DNA of 33,867 nucleotides, taken from positions 1 through 33,867 of the forward strand of contig QHYZ01000102.1 of the NCBI GenBank assembly GCA_003225295.1, given 5' to 3'. The position numbers were made by a program, and so were the translations under genes. Source of the stretch: Acidobacteriota bacterium (GTDB lineage Bacteria > Acidobacteriota > Terriglobia > Acidiferrales > UBA7541). The notes under the pieces were generated by a model that was given only the letters and a program-made list of their open reading frames with translations, was not told where the DNA came from and made no database searches. Below are positions 7,403-16,513 of the stretch, piece after piece (within the stretch, counting starts at the first letter, position 1; every line of letters starts with the position of its first letter).

Positions 7403-8743
7403 ATGGACCCAGCGCGCCCCACCTCCGCTAGCTTGGCCTCGTCAGTCGATACCGAAGCGGCCATGGGCAATGAACAGGCGTCGCCTTCTGTTTGGTCCCG
7501 CGCCGGCTATTTTCGCTGGGTGATCTGTACACTCCTTCTTTTCGGCACCACCAAGAATTATATGGACCGCAATGTTCTCGGAGTGCTTAACAAGACTCTT
7601 CAACATGATCTCGGTTGGAGTGAAATTGATTACAGCAATCTGGTGGTGGCATTCCAGGGGGCCTATGCACTGGGGATGGTGGTGGTCGGCCGGCTCGTCG
7701 ACAAGCTTGGCACTCGATTAGGTTATGCGTTAGCGATGGTGTTTTGGAGCCTCGCGTCCATGGGGACCGCGCTGGGGAGTTCCCTCACGAGCTTTGCTAT
7801 TTCGCGGCTCACTCTGGGATTCGGGGAGGCGGCTGTCTTTCCCGCCAGCATTAAGGCGGTGGCAGAATGGTTCCCGAAGAAAGAACGCGCTCTGGCTACG
7901 GGGATTTTTAATGCTGGCACCAGTTTTGGCGCCATGCTCACGCCGGTCGTGGTGCCTTGGATCAACGCACGCTGGGGCTGGCGCGGGGCCTTCATTGGCA
8001 TCGGTGCGCTGGGTTTCTTGTGGCTGGTGTTCTGGCTGTTGATTTATCGCCAACCAGAGGAGCACCCACTCGTCTCCCGGGCGGAACTCGACTACATCCG
8101 CAGCGATGCGCAAGAAGCGGTGGGGAAAACCAAATGGGTGGCCCTGCTTCCGCTGCGGCAGACCTGGGCGTTTGTCCTGGGGAAGTTCCTGATCGATCCG
8201 GTGTGGTGGTTTTATCTCTTTTGGGTGCCGGGGTTCTTGCAGAGCAAACACGGGCTAGCTTTGACGCGCATTGGCGCTCCGATCGTGGTGATTTATTTGA
8301 TCTCCGATGTTGGCAGTGTGGCTGCGGGTTGGATGTCATCGTGGCTAATTCAGAGCGGCAGCACGGTTAACGCCGCTCGCAAGATGGCCATGCTCATTTG
8401 TGCAGTCGGCGTCGTACCGGTGGTGTTCGCCTACCGTGTGGAGAGCACCTGGTCCGCCGTGCTGTTGATCGGACTGGCAGCCGCGTGTCATCAAGGATTT
8501 TCAGCCAACCTGTTTACGTTGACCTCCGACATGTTTCCGGCTCCGGCAGTGGGCTCGGTGGTGGGGATCGGCGGAATGGCCGGCGCGATCGGGGGTTTGT
8601 TCATCGCCACCGTCGTGGGCCACGTGCTTCAGTGGACCGGGAGTTACCGGGTTCCTTTCCTCATTGCGGGTTCGGCATACTTGCTGGCACTCGTCATCAT
8701 TCATGCGCTGGTCCCCAGGCTGGAGCCAGCCAGGATGAATTGA
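7403..8743 (+). CDS. MFS transporter, hexuronate/sugar-acid (ExuT/ACS-like)
   Basis: A 446-residue major facilitator protein with about twelve hydrophobic segments. It shows the anion:cation symporter features: NYMDRNVLGVL in the first helix, GRLVDKLGTRLG between helices 2 and 3, and RLTLGFGEAAVFPASIKAVAEWFPKKERA through helices 4-5. The cytosolic loop around residue 220 separates the halves. The family imports galacturonate, glucuronate and related acids by proton symport. It starts 19 bp after the isomerase gene, so it belongs to the cluster and probably supplies its substrate. A second in-frame ATG at 7463 would remove 20 residues; neither has a good ribosome site. The exact substrate is inferred from context. 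Confidence 0.88.
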   Translation: MDPARPTSASLASSVDTEAAMGNEQASPSVWSRAGYFRWVICTLLLFGTTKNYMDRNVLGVLNKTLQHDLGWSEIDYSNLVVAFQGAYALGMVVVGRLVDKLGTRLGYALAMVFWSLASMGTALGSSLTSFAISRLTLGFGEAAVFPASIKAVAEWFPKKERALATGIFNAGTSFGAMLTPVVVPWINARWGWRGAFIGIGALGFLWLVFWLLIYRQPEEHPLVSRAELDYIRSDAQEAVGKTKWVALLPLRQTWAFVLGKFLIDPVWWFYLFWVPGFLQSKHGLALTRIGAPIVVIYLISDVGSVAAGWMSSWLIQSGSTVNAARKMAMLICAVGVVPVVFAYRVESTWSAVLLIGLAAACHQGFSANLFTLTSDMFPAPAVGSVVGIGGMAGAIGGLFIATVVGHVLQWTGSYRVPFLIAGSAYLLALVIIHALVPRLEPARMN

Positions 8744-8837
8744 GAAATGCAAACGTGCATCTCAGAAACTTTCAACACAAACCAGGACAATCGATGGAAC
8801 GCCAATTCCCAATCCCCAGAGGGGTGGAGGTGAGCGC

Positions 8838-9932
8838 ATGGGGTTGACCATCAAGCCGAGAAAGGAATGCCACTGGGACCTGGTCAGTTTGGGCGAGGTG
8901 ATGGTGCGACTCGACCCGGGCGACCGGCGCATTCACACGGCGCGGTCCTTTGAAGTGTGCGAGGGTGGCGGGGAATACAACGTCGCGCGCGGCCTGAAGC
9001 GTTGTTTCGGCCTGAACACCGCGGTGGTCACGGCGTTCACCGACGATCCCGTCGGCAGGCTTCTTCAGGATCTCATTTACCAGGGCGGCGTGGACCAGTC
9101 GCTGGTGCGCTGGGTGGAACACGATGGCGTGGGCCGCGCGGCGCGCAACGGCCTCAATTTTACGGAACGCGGCTTCGGCATGCGTGCGGCGCTCGGAAGC
9201 TACGACCGCGGGCACACCGCGGTCTCCCAGTTGAAGCCGGGCGACATCGATTGGCATCAGATTTTTGGAAAGTCGGGTGCGCGCTGGTTTCATACCGGCG
9301 GCATCTTCTGCGCCCTTTCCGAGACAACCCCGGAAGTTACCCTGGAAGCCATCGAAGCAGCGAGGCGGAACGGCACGGTCGTCTCCTACGACCTCAACTA
9401 CCGTGCATCCTTGTGGAAGTCTCACGGCGGCAAAAAACAGGCTCAGGAGGTCAACCGCCGCATCGCACCTCACGTAGACGTCATGCTCGGCAACGAGGAA
9501 GACTTCTCGGCGGCGCTGGGCTACGACGTGCCGGGAATGGATGAGCACCACGCCACGTTTGAAGTTGAAGGTTTCAAGCAAATGATCGCCAAGGTGGTGA
9601 AGGATTATCCGTTCAAGCTGGTTGCTACCACGCTTAGGAAGGCAAAAACTGCGACACTGAATGACTGGAGCGCGATTTGTTTTTGCGATGGCCAGTTCTA
9701 CCAGGCAAAAAACCGTGAAAATCTTGAGATTTTCGACCGCGTCGGAGGAGGCGATTCCTTTGCTTCCGGTCTGATTTATGGATTCCTGGCGGGACAGGAG
9801 CCGCAGTGGTCCGTGGAGTGTGGCGCCGCACACGGGGCGCTCGCCATGACCACGCCGGGAGACACTTCCATGGCAACCTTCGAGGAAGTCATGCAAGTGA
9901 TGAAGGGAGTCGGAGCACGCATCGCGCGCTGA
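8838..9932 (+). CDS. kdgK: 2-keto-3-deoxygluconate kinase, PfkB family
   Basis: A 364-residue PfkB sugar kinase. It starts with LVSLGEVMVRLDPGDRRIHT, has the glycine-rich substrate loop CEGGGEYNVARGLKR near residue 38, and ends with FDRVGGGDSFASGLIYG, the ATP/anion-hole signature with the catalytic Asp. FDRVGGGDSF is the form usual in KdgK proteins of this group. It phosphorylates KDG made by ManD and KduD to KDPG, the substrate of the aldolase 30 bp downstream. GGAGGTGAG lies just before the ATG. It is somewhat longer than the common 310-340 residues, with an insert around residues 230-280 (DVPGMDEHHATFEVEGFKQM). Confidence 0.9.
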   Translation: MGLTIKPRKECHWDLVSLGEVMVRLDPGDRRIHTARSFEVCEGGGEYNVARGLKRCFGLNTAVVTAFTDDPVGRLLQDLIYQGGVDQSLVRWVEHDGVGRAARNGLNFTERGFGMRAALGSYDRGHTAVSQLKPGDIDWHQIFGKSGARWFHTGGIFCALSETTPEVTLEAIEAARRNGTVVSYDLNYRASLWKSHGGKKQAQEVNRRIAPHVDVMLGNEEDFSAALGYDVPGMDEHHATFEVEGFKQMIAKVVKDYPFKLVATTLRKAKTATLNDWSAICFCDGQFYQAKNRENLEIFDRVGGGDSFASGLIYGFLAGQEPQWSVECGAAHGALAMTTPGDTSMATFEEVMQVMKGVGARIAR

Positions 9933-9962
9933 CGACAAATTGACGGAGAAAGGTGACCGCCG

Positions 9963-10640
9963 ATGGACAGGCAAAAGGTTCGCGATCGGATCCTGGAGAT
10001 TGGGATCGTCCCCGTCGTCCGCGCGTCGTCGCCGGGGGAAGCGCGGATCGCGGCTGATGCCGTTTGCCAGGGCGGCATTCCCATCGTAGAAATCACCATG
10101 ACTGTGCCCGGCGCCCTGGAGGTCATCCGCGAGCTGGCAAAAAATAACAGTTCAGATGTCCTGGTCGGAGCCGGAACTGTGCTCAACCGGGAGGCGGCGC
10201 GCCGGTGCTTGGACGCCGGAGCGCAATTTCTGGTCAGCCCGGGGTTGAACCTTCAGACGGTCGAATTTGCGGTTCGGGAAGAAAAGCTGATGATGGCCGG
10301 GGCGCTGACTCCCACGGAAGTCATTACTGCTTGGGAGGCCGGCGCGGACTTCGTCAAGGTTTTCCCGTGCGGCCAGGTAGGAGGAGCCAAATACATTAAG
10401 GCTCTAAAGGGCCCGCTCCCGCAAGTCCCACTTGTTCCGACCGGTGGCGTCAATCTAAACACCGCGGCTGAATTCATCGAGGCGGGCGCCGCGGCCCTGG
10501 GTATCGGCGGAGAATTGGTGCAGGCCGACGCGCTGAGGTCCAACAAGCCGGAGGTCATTGTGGAGAATGCGCGGAAATTCCTTGCCATCGTGACCAAAGC
10601 GCGAGCTCAAATGGGTACCGCTGCCAAAGGCAGCCACTAA
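9963..10640 (+). CDS. eda: 2-dehydro-3-deoxy-phosphogluconate aldolase (KDPG aldolase)
   Basis: A 225-residue class I aldolase of the KDPG/KHG family. IVEITM carries the catalytic Glu (about residue 43) and FVKVFPC the Schiff-base Lys (about 132); VGAGTVLN, FLVSPG and PTGGVNL are the phosphate-site and barrel motifs. It splits KDPG into pyruvate and glyceraldehyde-3-phosphate, the last step of the cluster. The ATG has GGAGAAAGGTGA upstream and begins 30 bp after kdgK. It is last on this strand and faces the SDR gene across a 35-bp gap containing a short GC hairpin. Confidence 0.93.
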   Translation: MDRQKVRDRILEIGIVPVVRASSPGEARIAADAVCQGGIPIVEITMTVPGALEVIRELAKNNSSDVLVGAGTVLNREAARRCLDAGAQFLVSPGLNLQTVEFAVREEKLMMAGALTPTEVITAWEAGADFVKVFPCGQVGGAKYIKALKGPLPQVPLVPTGGVNLNTAAEFIEAGAAALGIGGELVQADALRSNKPEVIVENARKFLAIVTKARAQMGTAAKGSH

Positions 10641-10643
10641 GGC

Positions 10644-10662
10644 CAGCCCCCGGGTCGGGCTG
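10644..10662. terminator. Short GC hairpin between convergent genes
   Basis: CAGCCC, a 7-nt loop, GGGCTG, located four bases after the eda stop and before the end of the convergent SDR gene. There is no T tract on either side, so intrinsic termination would be weak; it may only protect mRNA ends. Confidence 0.3.
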
Positions 10663-10675
10663 CAGCAGTGCTCGG

Positions 10676-11452
10676 TTATTGGTTGACGCCACTGGCCAGA
10701 ATCCCACCATCCACCACCAATAAATGGCCGGTCACGAAACTGGCGGCATCGGAGGCCAGAAAAACCGCGGCGCCGGCCAGCTCTTCGATCTTACCGAACC
10801 TACGCATCGGCGTGCGCATCAGAAACTCCCGGCCGCGCTCGGTTCCATCGAGCAGAGCCGCATTCAAGTCCGTGCGCAATACGCCCGGAACAAGGGCATT
10901 GACACAAACCCCCGAGGTCGCCCATTCGATTGCCAGCGTCTTGGTAAGGGAAGCAACGGCTGATTTGCTCGCCCCATAGGCGGCCACCTCAAACAGCCCC
11001 ACAAACGAAGAAAGCGATCCAACATTGATGATCCGGCCATAGCGCTTCTCCATCATGTGCCGGCCGAAGACCCGGCAGGCGCGCAGGGTTCCGTACAGAT
11101 TCGTTTCCAGGATGGTTTTCCATTCGGCCTCCGGAAAATCGAGGGTGGGCATTCGCTTCGTCCGCCCCGCACAATTCACCAGGATTTCGACACTGCCGAA
11201 TTCGGAGCATGTCGATTGGAGGAGCCGCTCGATGCTGCCATTATCCGTAACATCACAAGTCTGGGCCAGCGACCGCCGCCCGAGCGCCACAACTTCCGCG
11301 GCCGCGGCTCGTACCTGTTCATCGCGGCGGCCGGTCGGCACGACATTCGCTCCAGCCTGGGCCAGTCCGCGAACGAGCGCTAGTCCGATGCCGCTGGTTC
11401 CGCCGATTACCACCGCCGTTTTGTTTCCTAGTTCAAGAAGTGGATGACCCAT
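10676..11452 (-). CDS. SDR family oxidoreductase (probable sugar-acid dehydrogenase)
   Basis: A 258-residue classical SDR. IGGTSGIG (about 16-23) binds the cofactor, GRR after beta-2 hints at NADP preference, NCAGR is the NNAG variant, and the catalytic triad lies in NVGSLSSFVGLFEVAAYGASK. It ends VVDGGILASGVNQ. I use the ATG at 11452 because GGAGG stands eight bases upstream; the frame extends to 11509 without support. It is convergent with eda and resembles gluconate 5-dehydrogenase or KduD-like enzymes. No UxuB-type fructuronate reductase is visible, so one possibility is that this enzyme makes mannonate from fructuronate; that is inference only. Copy B of the 36-bp element (11538-11573) lies upstream, linking its control to the Gfo/Idh operon. 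Confidence 0.85.
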   Translation of the reverse strand: MGHPLLELGNKTAVVIGGTSGIGLALVRGLAQAGANVVPTGRRDEQVRAAAAEVVALGRRSLAQTCDVTDNGSIERLLQSTCSEFGSVEILVNCAGRTKRMPTLDFPEAEWKTILETNLYGTLRACRVFGRHMMEKRYGRIINVGSLSSFVGLFEVAAYGASKSAVASLTKTLAIEWATSGVCVNALVPGVLRTDLNAALLDGTERGREFLMRTPMRRFGKIEELAGAAVFLASDAASFVTGHLLVVDGGILASGVNQ

Positions 11453-11768
11453 GAAGCACTCCTCCGAGATTCCCGAGTTGCCGAGAGCACCGCGCAAAAT
11501 GCCGTCCAATTGTAATGGGAGACACCGACTCCCAGCGTTGAGTATTGCTAAAGAGACTGTTTACCGGTCTTGATGGGAGACCGCGGGGATCCCGGTACGG
11601 CCCATCCGCGCGCGGAGACACAATGACGCGGGAAGAATGACTTGACGGTTCCAAAAACGCGAAACAACGTGCCGCAAAAGTTTGCGGTCCGTTCGAATGT
11701 TCCGGCCGGTCCAATGGCAAATTCAAATTGCGTAGTTTTTGATGTAGCCCGCCGACGGTCGCGAATTT
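11453..11768. other. Intergenic region upstream of the SDR gene
   Basis: About 315 bp between the SDR start and the aldehyde dehydrogenase stop, both leftward. It holds copy B of the 36-bp element and presumably the SDR promoter and the terminator of the upstream operon. I see no convincing gene or strong hairpin. Confidence 0.5.
11538..11573 (-). promoter_or_regulatory. Copy B of the 36-bp shared element
   Basis: Matches 2842-2877 at 27 of 36 positions by my count, including TAAA-N7-TTTA and the GTCTTGA end. It lies about 86-121 bp upstream of the SDR start and has the same orientation relative to its gene as copy A. Confidence 0.4.
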
Positions 11769-14153
11769 CTAATCACCGTACGGAACCCAGATGTTTTTCA
11801 CCTGCACGGTGTGGTCGAGGAACCACCGGCCTTCGCCTTGTTTCACGTCGAACCAATCAATGGCGCGGCCTTCGTTGGTGAACACCTGCTTCAGATTGCC
11901 AACCGAAAGAGTTTTCACCGCCGCGGCGCCGGCTTCATCCGTAAAACACCAGATGCTGTCGACGTCATCGTGTTCAGCGAGCGTCTTCATCAGTTCCGCG
12001 GCGCGGCCGGTAACTATGTTTACGACGCCATCCGGCAGATCGCTGGTTTCGAAAACCTGATAGAGATCACCGGCAATCAGAGGGTATTTTTCCGACGGAA
12101 TGGCCACCACCGTGTTGCCCGCTGAAATGGCCGGCATCACCAGAGAAAGAAATCCCAGCAACGGCACATCGGCGGGGCACACCACTCCGACCGTGCCGAT
12201 CGGTTCTTTCATTGCCAGCACGACGTTGCGGAACGGCGGGTTATGCACTGCGCCGTCATACTTATCGGCCCAGGCGGCGTAGGAAAAAATGCGCTCGATG
12301 CCCAGGCTGACTTCGGCTTGCGCTTGTTTTTTCCCCACCACGGCGGACAACCGGCCGGCCATTTCTTCGCGGCGCTGGGAAAGGTTCTCCGCCACGTAAA
12401 AGAGCACTTGCGCGCGATGATGCGCCGTCGCTCTGCCCCAGCCTTCCGCTTTGCGGGCCGCTTCGACGGCGTTGCGAATGTCCTTGCGGTTGCCCAGAGG
12501 CGCTTCTCCGAGCAAACGCCCGTCCGCGCCGTGCACTGCGATGCTGTAACCTGAATCCGGCCGCGTCTGATGGCCGCCGATGTAGAGCTTCACCGTGCGG
12601 TCGATCGGAGGAGCCCCGAGATCGGCGGGCTGCTCCGGCGGTTGATCCATCGCGAGTGGCGTTGTATGCACCAGTGGGGCGTCCTTAAACCAGACGGGCT
12701 CGAGGTATTCGCTAAGCCCCTCCCGCCCGCCCTCACGTCCGTAACCGCTCTCGCGGTAGCCGCCGAAACCGCAGGCGGCGTCGAAAAGATTTGTGCAGTT
12801 GACCCAAACCACGCCGGCCTTGAGCTGCGCCGCAACATGCAATGAAACATTGATGCTCTCGCTCCACACGCTGGCGGCCAGGCCGTAAACTGTATTGTTC
12901 GCGAGCTCCACAGCTTCCCGCGGAGTGCGGAAGCTCATGGCCGCGAGCACCGGGCCGAAAATTTCCTGCTGCGCCACCACCGAAGTCGGATGAACATTCC
13001 AGAGTAACGTCGGCGGGAAATACAGACCCCGCGACGGTACGGGAATGGCAGGCTGCCAGCAGGTCGCTCCTTCCGCGATGCCCTGATCGACCAGCCGCTG
13101 GATGCGTTCGAGCTGCACGCGCGCGACGATGGCTCCAATGTCGATGGCTTTGTCGAGCGGCGGGCCGATTCGCAGGGTGTTCATGCGATCCTGAATCTTG
13201 CCGATCAACTTCTCCGCGACGCTCTCCTGCATCAGCAAGCGCGAACCGGCGCAGCAAACCTGCCCCTGGTTGAACCAGATGCCGTCCACCAGACCTTCCA
13301 CGGCACTGTCCAGATCGGCGTCCTCAAAAATGACGAAAGGAGACTTGCCGCCAAGTTCGAGCGAGAGTTTCTTATGGCTAAGCGCGGTAGCCTTGCGAAT
13401 TGCGCGACCCACTTCTGTCGAGCCGGTGAAGGCAATCTTGTCGACGCCGGGATGCTTCACCAGCGCTTCGCCAGTCGATCCGTCGCCGGTGACGATGTTC
13501 ACGACGCCGGCGGGGAGGCCAGCTTCCTGACAAATCTCGGCAAATGCCAGCGCCGTCAAGGGCGTAAATTCCGCGGGCTTGAGCACCACGGTATTCCCGG
13601 TGGCCAGCGCGGGGGCAATCTTCCACGCCAACATAAGCAAAGGGAAATTCCACGGGATGATTTGACCTACGACGCCGCAAGCCGTGTATCCCGGAAACTC
13701 CTGCTCAAGTAACTGGGCCCAGCCCGCATGATGATAAAAATGCCGCGCGACCAGCGGAATATCGATGTCGCGGCTTTCACGAATCGGCTTGCCGTTGTCC
13801 AGTGTTTCGAGAACCGCGAGCCAGCGCGAATGCTTCTGCACCTGCCGGGCCAGTGCATAGAGATAGCGTGCACGCGCGTGCGGACTGAGGGACTGCCATG
13901 CCGGCAAAGCACCCCGCGCAGCTTTCACCGCGCTATCGACATCCGCTGCCGATCCTTCTGCCACTACCGCGAGTCTTTCACCTGTGGAAGGGTCCGCGGT
14001 GTCGAAATAAGTCCCTGCCGCGGGCGCCTGCCAGGCGCCGTTCATGAAATGTCCAAAGCGCCGGCCGTGACGGTCCAGCCAGGCAAGCGCCTCGCGCGGA
14101 TCCTCGGGCGCGGGGCCGTACTCCATGGTCATGAATTTTTCGACGATGCTCAT
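11769..14153 (-). CDS. ALDH16-type aldehyde dehydrogenase with a second, catalytically incomplete ALDH domain
   Basis: A 794-residue protein with two aldehyde dehydrogenase regions. The first (about 35-500) is complete: [18 protein letters not shown], the general base Glu266 in [12 protein letters not shown], the nucleophile Cys300 in [11 protein letters not shown], and EIFGPVL. The second (about 520-794) starts [11 protein letters not shown] and has the coenzyme-type stretch [17 protein letters not shown] and NIVTG, but ends soon after and has no ELGG or GQxC motif. This length and arrangement fit ALDH16, in which the C-terminal domain is a non-catalytic partner. Unlike vertebrate ALDH16A1, the nucleophile is kept here. 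It lies 35 bp after deoC, so oxidation of the acetaldehyde released by DeoC is the likely role. Confidence 0.88.
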   Translation of the reverse strand: MSIVEKFMTMEYGPAPEDPREALAWLDRHGRRFGHFMNGAWQAPAAGTYFDTADPSTGERLAVVAEGSAADVDSAVKAARGALPAWQSLSPHARARYLYALARQVQKHSRWLAVLETLDNGKPIRESRDIDIPLVARHFYHHAGWAQLLEQEFPGYTACGVVGQIIPWNFPLLMLAWKIAPALATGNTVVLKPAEFTPLTALAFAEICQEAGLPAGVVNIVTGDGSTGEALVKHPGVDKIAFTGSTEVGRAIRKATALSHKKLSLELGGKSPFVIFEDADLDSAVEGLVDGIWFNQGQVCCAGSRLLMQESVAEKLIGKIQDRMNTLRIGPPLDKAIDIGAIVARVQLERIQRLVDQGIAEGATCWQPAIPVPSRGLYFPPTLLWNVHPTSVVAQQEIFGPVLAAMSFRTPREAVELANNTVYGLAASVWSESINVSLHVAAQLKAGVVWVNCTNLFDAACGFGGYRESGYGREGGREGLSEYLEPVWFKDAPLVHTTPLAMDQPPEQPADLGAPPIDRTVKLYIGGHQTRPDSGYSIAVHGADGRLLGEAPLGNRKDIRNAVEAARKAEGWGRATAHHRAQVLFYVAENLSQRREEMAGRLSAVVGKKQAQAEVSLGIERIFSYAAWADKYDGAVHNPPFRNVVLAMKEPIGTVGVVCPADVPLLGFLSLVMPAISAGNTVVAIPSEKYPLIAGDLYQVFETSDLPDGVVNIVTGRAAELMKTLAEHDDVDSIWCFTDEAGAAAVKTLSVGNLKQVFTNEGRAIDWFDVKQGEGRWFLDHTVQVKNIWVPYGD

Positions 14154-14188
14154 GCGCTTCTCTCGTTATCGAACCAGGATTCTCCTGC

Positions 14189-15250
14189 CTAAGCGATGGG
14201 ATGGCGATAATCCGCCGAATAGCGTCCCGTGGCATGGTGCTCCAATTGCCGCTCGATATCCGCAAGCATGCCGCTGGCGCCAAAGCGGAACAATTCCGCC
14301 TTTAGCCACGAATCACCGACTTCCTCCTTCATCAAGGCAAGCCAGTCGAGCGATTGCTTGGCGGTGCGAATGCCGCCCGCTGGCTTGAAGCCCACCGCCA
14401 TTCCCGTTTCCTGCGCGTACTCGCGAATGGCGCGCGTCATGACCAGGCTCACGGGAAGCGTGGCATTGACGGCTTCTTTGCCCGTCGATGTTTTGATGAA
14501 GTCCGCTCCGGCCATCATCGCTACCATGCTGCCGCGCGCCACGTTGCGCAACGTCAGCAAATCACCGGTACCAAGGATCACCTTCAGATGCGCGGGCCCG
14601 CAGGCATTCTTGAACGCGGCGATCTCATCATAGAGCACTTGCCACTTACCGCCGAAGACGTGCGCGCGGGTGATGACCACGTCGATTTCGTCAGCGCCGG
14701 CTTCCACCGAGCGCCGAATTTCCGCGACGCGTTCCGGGAAGGGAGAAAGACCGGCCGGGAATCCCGTGGAGACGGCCGCAACATGAATGCCGCTGCCCTC
14801 CATGGCCCGCCGGGCGGTTTCGACGAAGGTGTGATAAACACATACGGCAGCGACCTTGATATTGAGGCTCCCGACGCCAAGCTTCTCGAGGAGTTCCTGC
14901 TGAATCGGTTGGCGCGCCTTGGCGCACAAGCGGCGAACACGCTCGTCGGTGTCGTCGCCGGAGAGGGTGGTCAGATCCATGCAGGTGATGGCGCGCAGCA
15001 GCCAAGCCGCCTGCCAATCCTTCTTTACCGTTCGCCGTGTGGAGATGGTTTCGGCGCGGCGCTCGACGGCGCTGGTGTTCACGCGCACGGCGTTCACCCC
15101 ATCCAAATTCAGCGGGATACCGCGGTTGGGCTGTAGATCGCGCCCGGCGTAATTGGCGATGGCCGTATCGGAAGGTAAAATCGGGCCTCCAAGAGCCTGG
15201 CGATCCAGGCTAGCGGAGTTGTCGATGCGCAGGTGGTCGCCGAAAGTCAT
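14189..15250 (-). CDS. deoC: Deoxyribose-phosphate aldolase, long form
   Basis: A 353-residue class I aldolase that cleaves 2-deoxyribose-5-phosphate to glyceraldehyde-3-phosphate and acetaldehyde. The core shows EIDVVI with the proton-relay Asp, GADFIKTSTGK with the Schiff-base Lys, and VGFKPAGGIRT with the second Lys, as in E. coli DeoC. About 100 residues precede the core (which begins near LLRAITCMDLTTLSGDDT), longer than the 220-260 residues common in bacteria but like the longer DeoC forms that include the eukaryotic enzyme. I chose the ATG at 15250; the frame is open to a TTG at 15289. No good ribosome site supports either. It sits between a ribokinase-like gene (65 bp upstream) and the ALDH16 gene. 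Confidence 0.92.
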   Translation of the reverse strand: MTFGDHLRIDNSASLDRQALGGPILPSDTAIANYAGRDLQPNRGIPLNLDGVNAVRVNTSAVERRAETISTRRTVKKDWQAAWLLRAITCMDLTTLSGDDTDERVRRLCAKARQPIQQELLEKLGVGSLNIKVAAVCVYHTFVETARRAMEGSGIHVAAVSTGFPAGLSPFPERVAEIRRSVEAGADEIDVVITRAHVFGGKWQVLYDEIAAFKNACGPAHLKVILGTGDLLTLRNVARGSMVAMMAGADFIKTSTGKEAVNATLPVSLVMTRAIREYAQETGMAVGFKPAGGIRTAKQSLDWLALMKEEVGDSWLKAELFRFGASGMLADIERQLEHHATGRYSADYRHPIA

Positions 15251-15315
15251 GGAATATTTCAATGCCCGGTACAACGGAGCGATCCGCAAAGCCCTATCTT
15301 AGCACCTAGACAAAG

Positions 15316-16257
15316 TCAAAGGTGCCCAACGCGATTGCGCCACTCCTGGTCGAATTCCGCCCGCTTCGAGAAGGACTTCTGGGTCCCTACTTTTGTTGTG
15401 GAAAGGGCGGCGTAGAGACTTGCGCGCGGTAGAGCTTCCTCCGCCGGCAAACCTTCGCTCAGAAAAACCGCCAAGCTTCCGATGAAAGCGTCGCCCGCGC
15501 CGGTAGTGTCTACGGCTTGGACCTTGAACGCGGGAATCAGGTCGATGCGGTCCGGTCCCGCCGCCAAAGAGCCGCGTTCGCCGAGAGTAATAACCACCCG
15601 TCCGATTCCCTGCCGCAATAGAAACTCCGCGCAGTTTCTTGCCTCATCGATCGAATGCACCGGCATTCCCGTGATTGCTTCGGCTTCGCTTTCATTGGGG
15701 ATGAAATAGTCCGCGGCGCCAACTTCCTGGTAGTCAACCGGCTGCGCCGGGGCGGGATTCACGATCGAGCGAATGCCATTGGCTTTGGCGAACTTCACGG
15801 TGTGGCAGACGGTGCGCAAGGGAATCTCAAACTGCATGATGATGGTGTCTGCCTTGCGGAGCAGGGGCGCGGCGGCATCCACATCTTCCGGTGTAAGCGT
15901 GTCGTTTGCGCCCTTCACGACGATGATGCGATTCTGGCCACTGGGATCCACAAAGATCGGGGCGACGCCGCTGGAAACGCCGGGGGCGATGCGCACGTAA
16001 GTCGCGTCAATGCCCTGCGATTCAAAATTCCCAATCGTTGCGGGCCCGAAAAGATCGCTCCCTACTTTTGCCACCATGCCCACGTTCGCGCCGCAGAGAC
16101 GCGCCGCAACCGCCTGGTTGGCGCCTTTGCCGCCGAAGCCGAGATCGAACTTCCTGCCGAAGATGGTTTCCCCCGGCCGCGGGAACACATCATGGAACGT
16201 GGTAAGGTCCACGTTAGCGCTGCCCACAACGGCAATAAAGGACGGCTTGGCCATCAT
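15316..16257 (-). CDS. rbsK: Ribokinase-like PfkB kinase (ribokinase or deoxyribokinase)
   Basis: A 313-residue PfkB kinase with the ribokinase N-terminus VVGSANVDLTTF, the substrate loop GGKGANQAVAARL (about 42-54) and the C-terminal VDTTGAGDAFIGSL with the catalytic Asp. NPAPAQP in the middle is also typical of RbsK. In sequence it reads as ribokinase, but as first gene of a unit with deoC and an aldehyde dehydrogenase it may phosphorylate 2-deoxyribose. AGAGG precedes the ATG pair. A perfect TATAAT box (complement of 16284-16289) lies 27-32 bp upstream of the start. It diverges from the sugar permease at 16514. Confidence 0.88.
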   Translation of the reverse strand: MMAKPSFIAVVGSANVDLTTFHDVFPRPGETIFGRKFDLGFGGKGANQAVAARLCGANVGMVAKVGSDLFGPATIGNFESQGIDATYVRIAPGVSSGVAPIFVDPSGQNRIIVVKGANDTLTPEDVDAAAPLLRKADTIIMQFEIPLRTVCHTVKFAKANGIRSIVNPAPAQPVDYQEVGAADYFIPNESEAEAITGMPVHSIDEARNCAEFLLRQGIGRVVITLGERGSLAAGPDRIDLIPAFKVQAVDTTGAGDAFIGSLAVFLSEGLPAEEALPRASLYAALSTTKVGTQKSFSKRAEFDQEWRNRVGHL

Positions 16258-16283
16258 TTCGCCTCTGGTGATTCTCGGCGCGG

Positions 16284-16289
16284 ATTATA
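16284..16289 (-). promoter_or_regulatory. Perfect -10 box (TATAAT) for the rbsK-deoC-ALDH operon
   Basis: On the complement the sequence reads TTCTTATATAATCCG. The start of transcription would be near 16277, giving a leader of about 20 nt. I find no good -35 box at 16-18 bp; instead there is the dyad CCCGGGCCGGG (16297-16307), which may be an activator or repressor site. Confidence 0.4.
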
Positions 16290-16387
16290 TAAGAACCCGG
16301 CCCGGGAACCGCATTTACTCTCCATTGCCAAACGAACTGTCGCGGCCGTTGGCCTCGAGTGGGGATGCTGCATTCTCCACGATGCCC

Positions 16388-16415
16388 TTGACATTTTCCC
16401 TAGCGGGAGTACTAG
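16388..16415 (+). promoter_or_regulatory. Candidate promoter of the sugar permease
   Basis: A perfect TTGACA (16388-16393) followed after 16 bp by a weak TACTAG (16410-16415). It points toward the permease at 16514, away from the rbsK promoter, as expected for a divergent pair. Confidence 0.35.
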
Positions 16416-16513
16416 CTGCGACAGTCACCATTTGCGGAAACTGCATGATAACCAAAGTTCTTGGAGCTGAAAAAAAGACCAATCGCTTGACCCTCGAAAG
16501 GAGTCAGAGACCT

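Noticed and set aside
8772-9974. A 400-codon open frame antisense to kdgK
   Set aside because: The kinase on the + strand has complete PfkB motifs and a ribosome site; the antisense translation has no recognisable features and is a GC-rich shadow.
16010-16513. Upstream extension of the sugar permease by 168 codons
   Set aside because: It is antisense to the first part of rbsK, has no membrane or transporter character, and a ribosome site supports the ATG at 16514.
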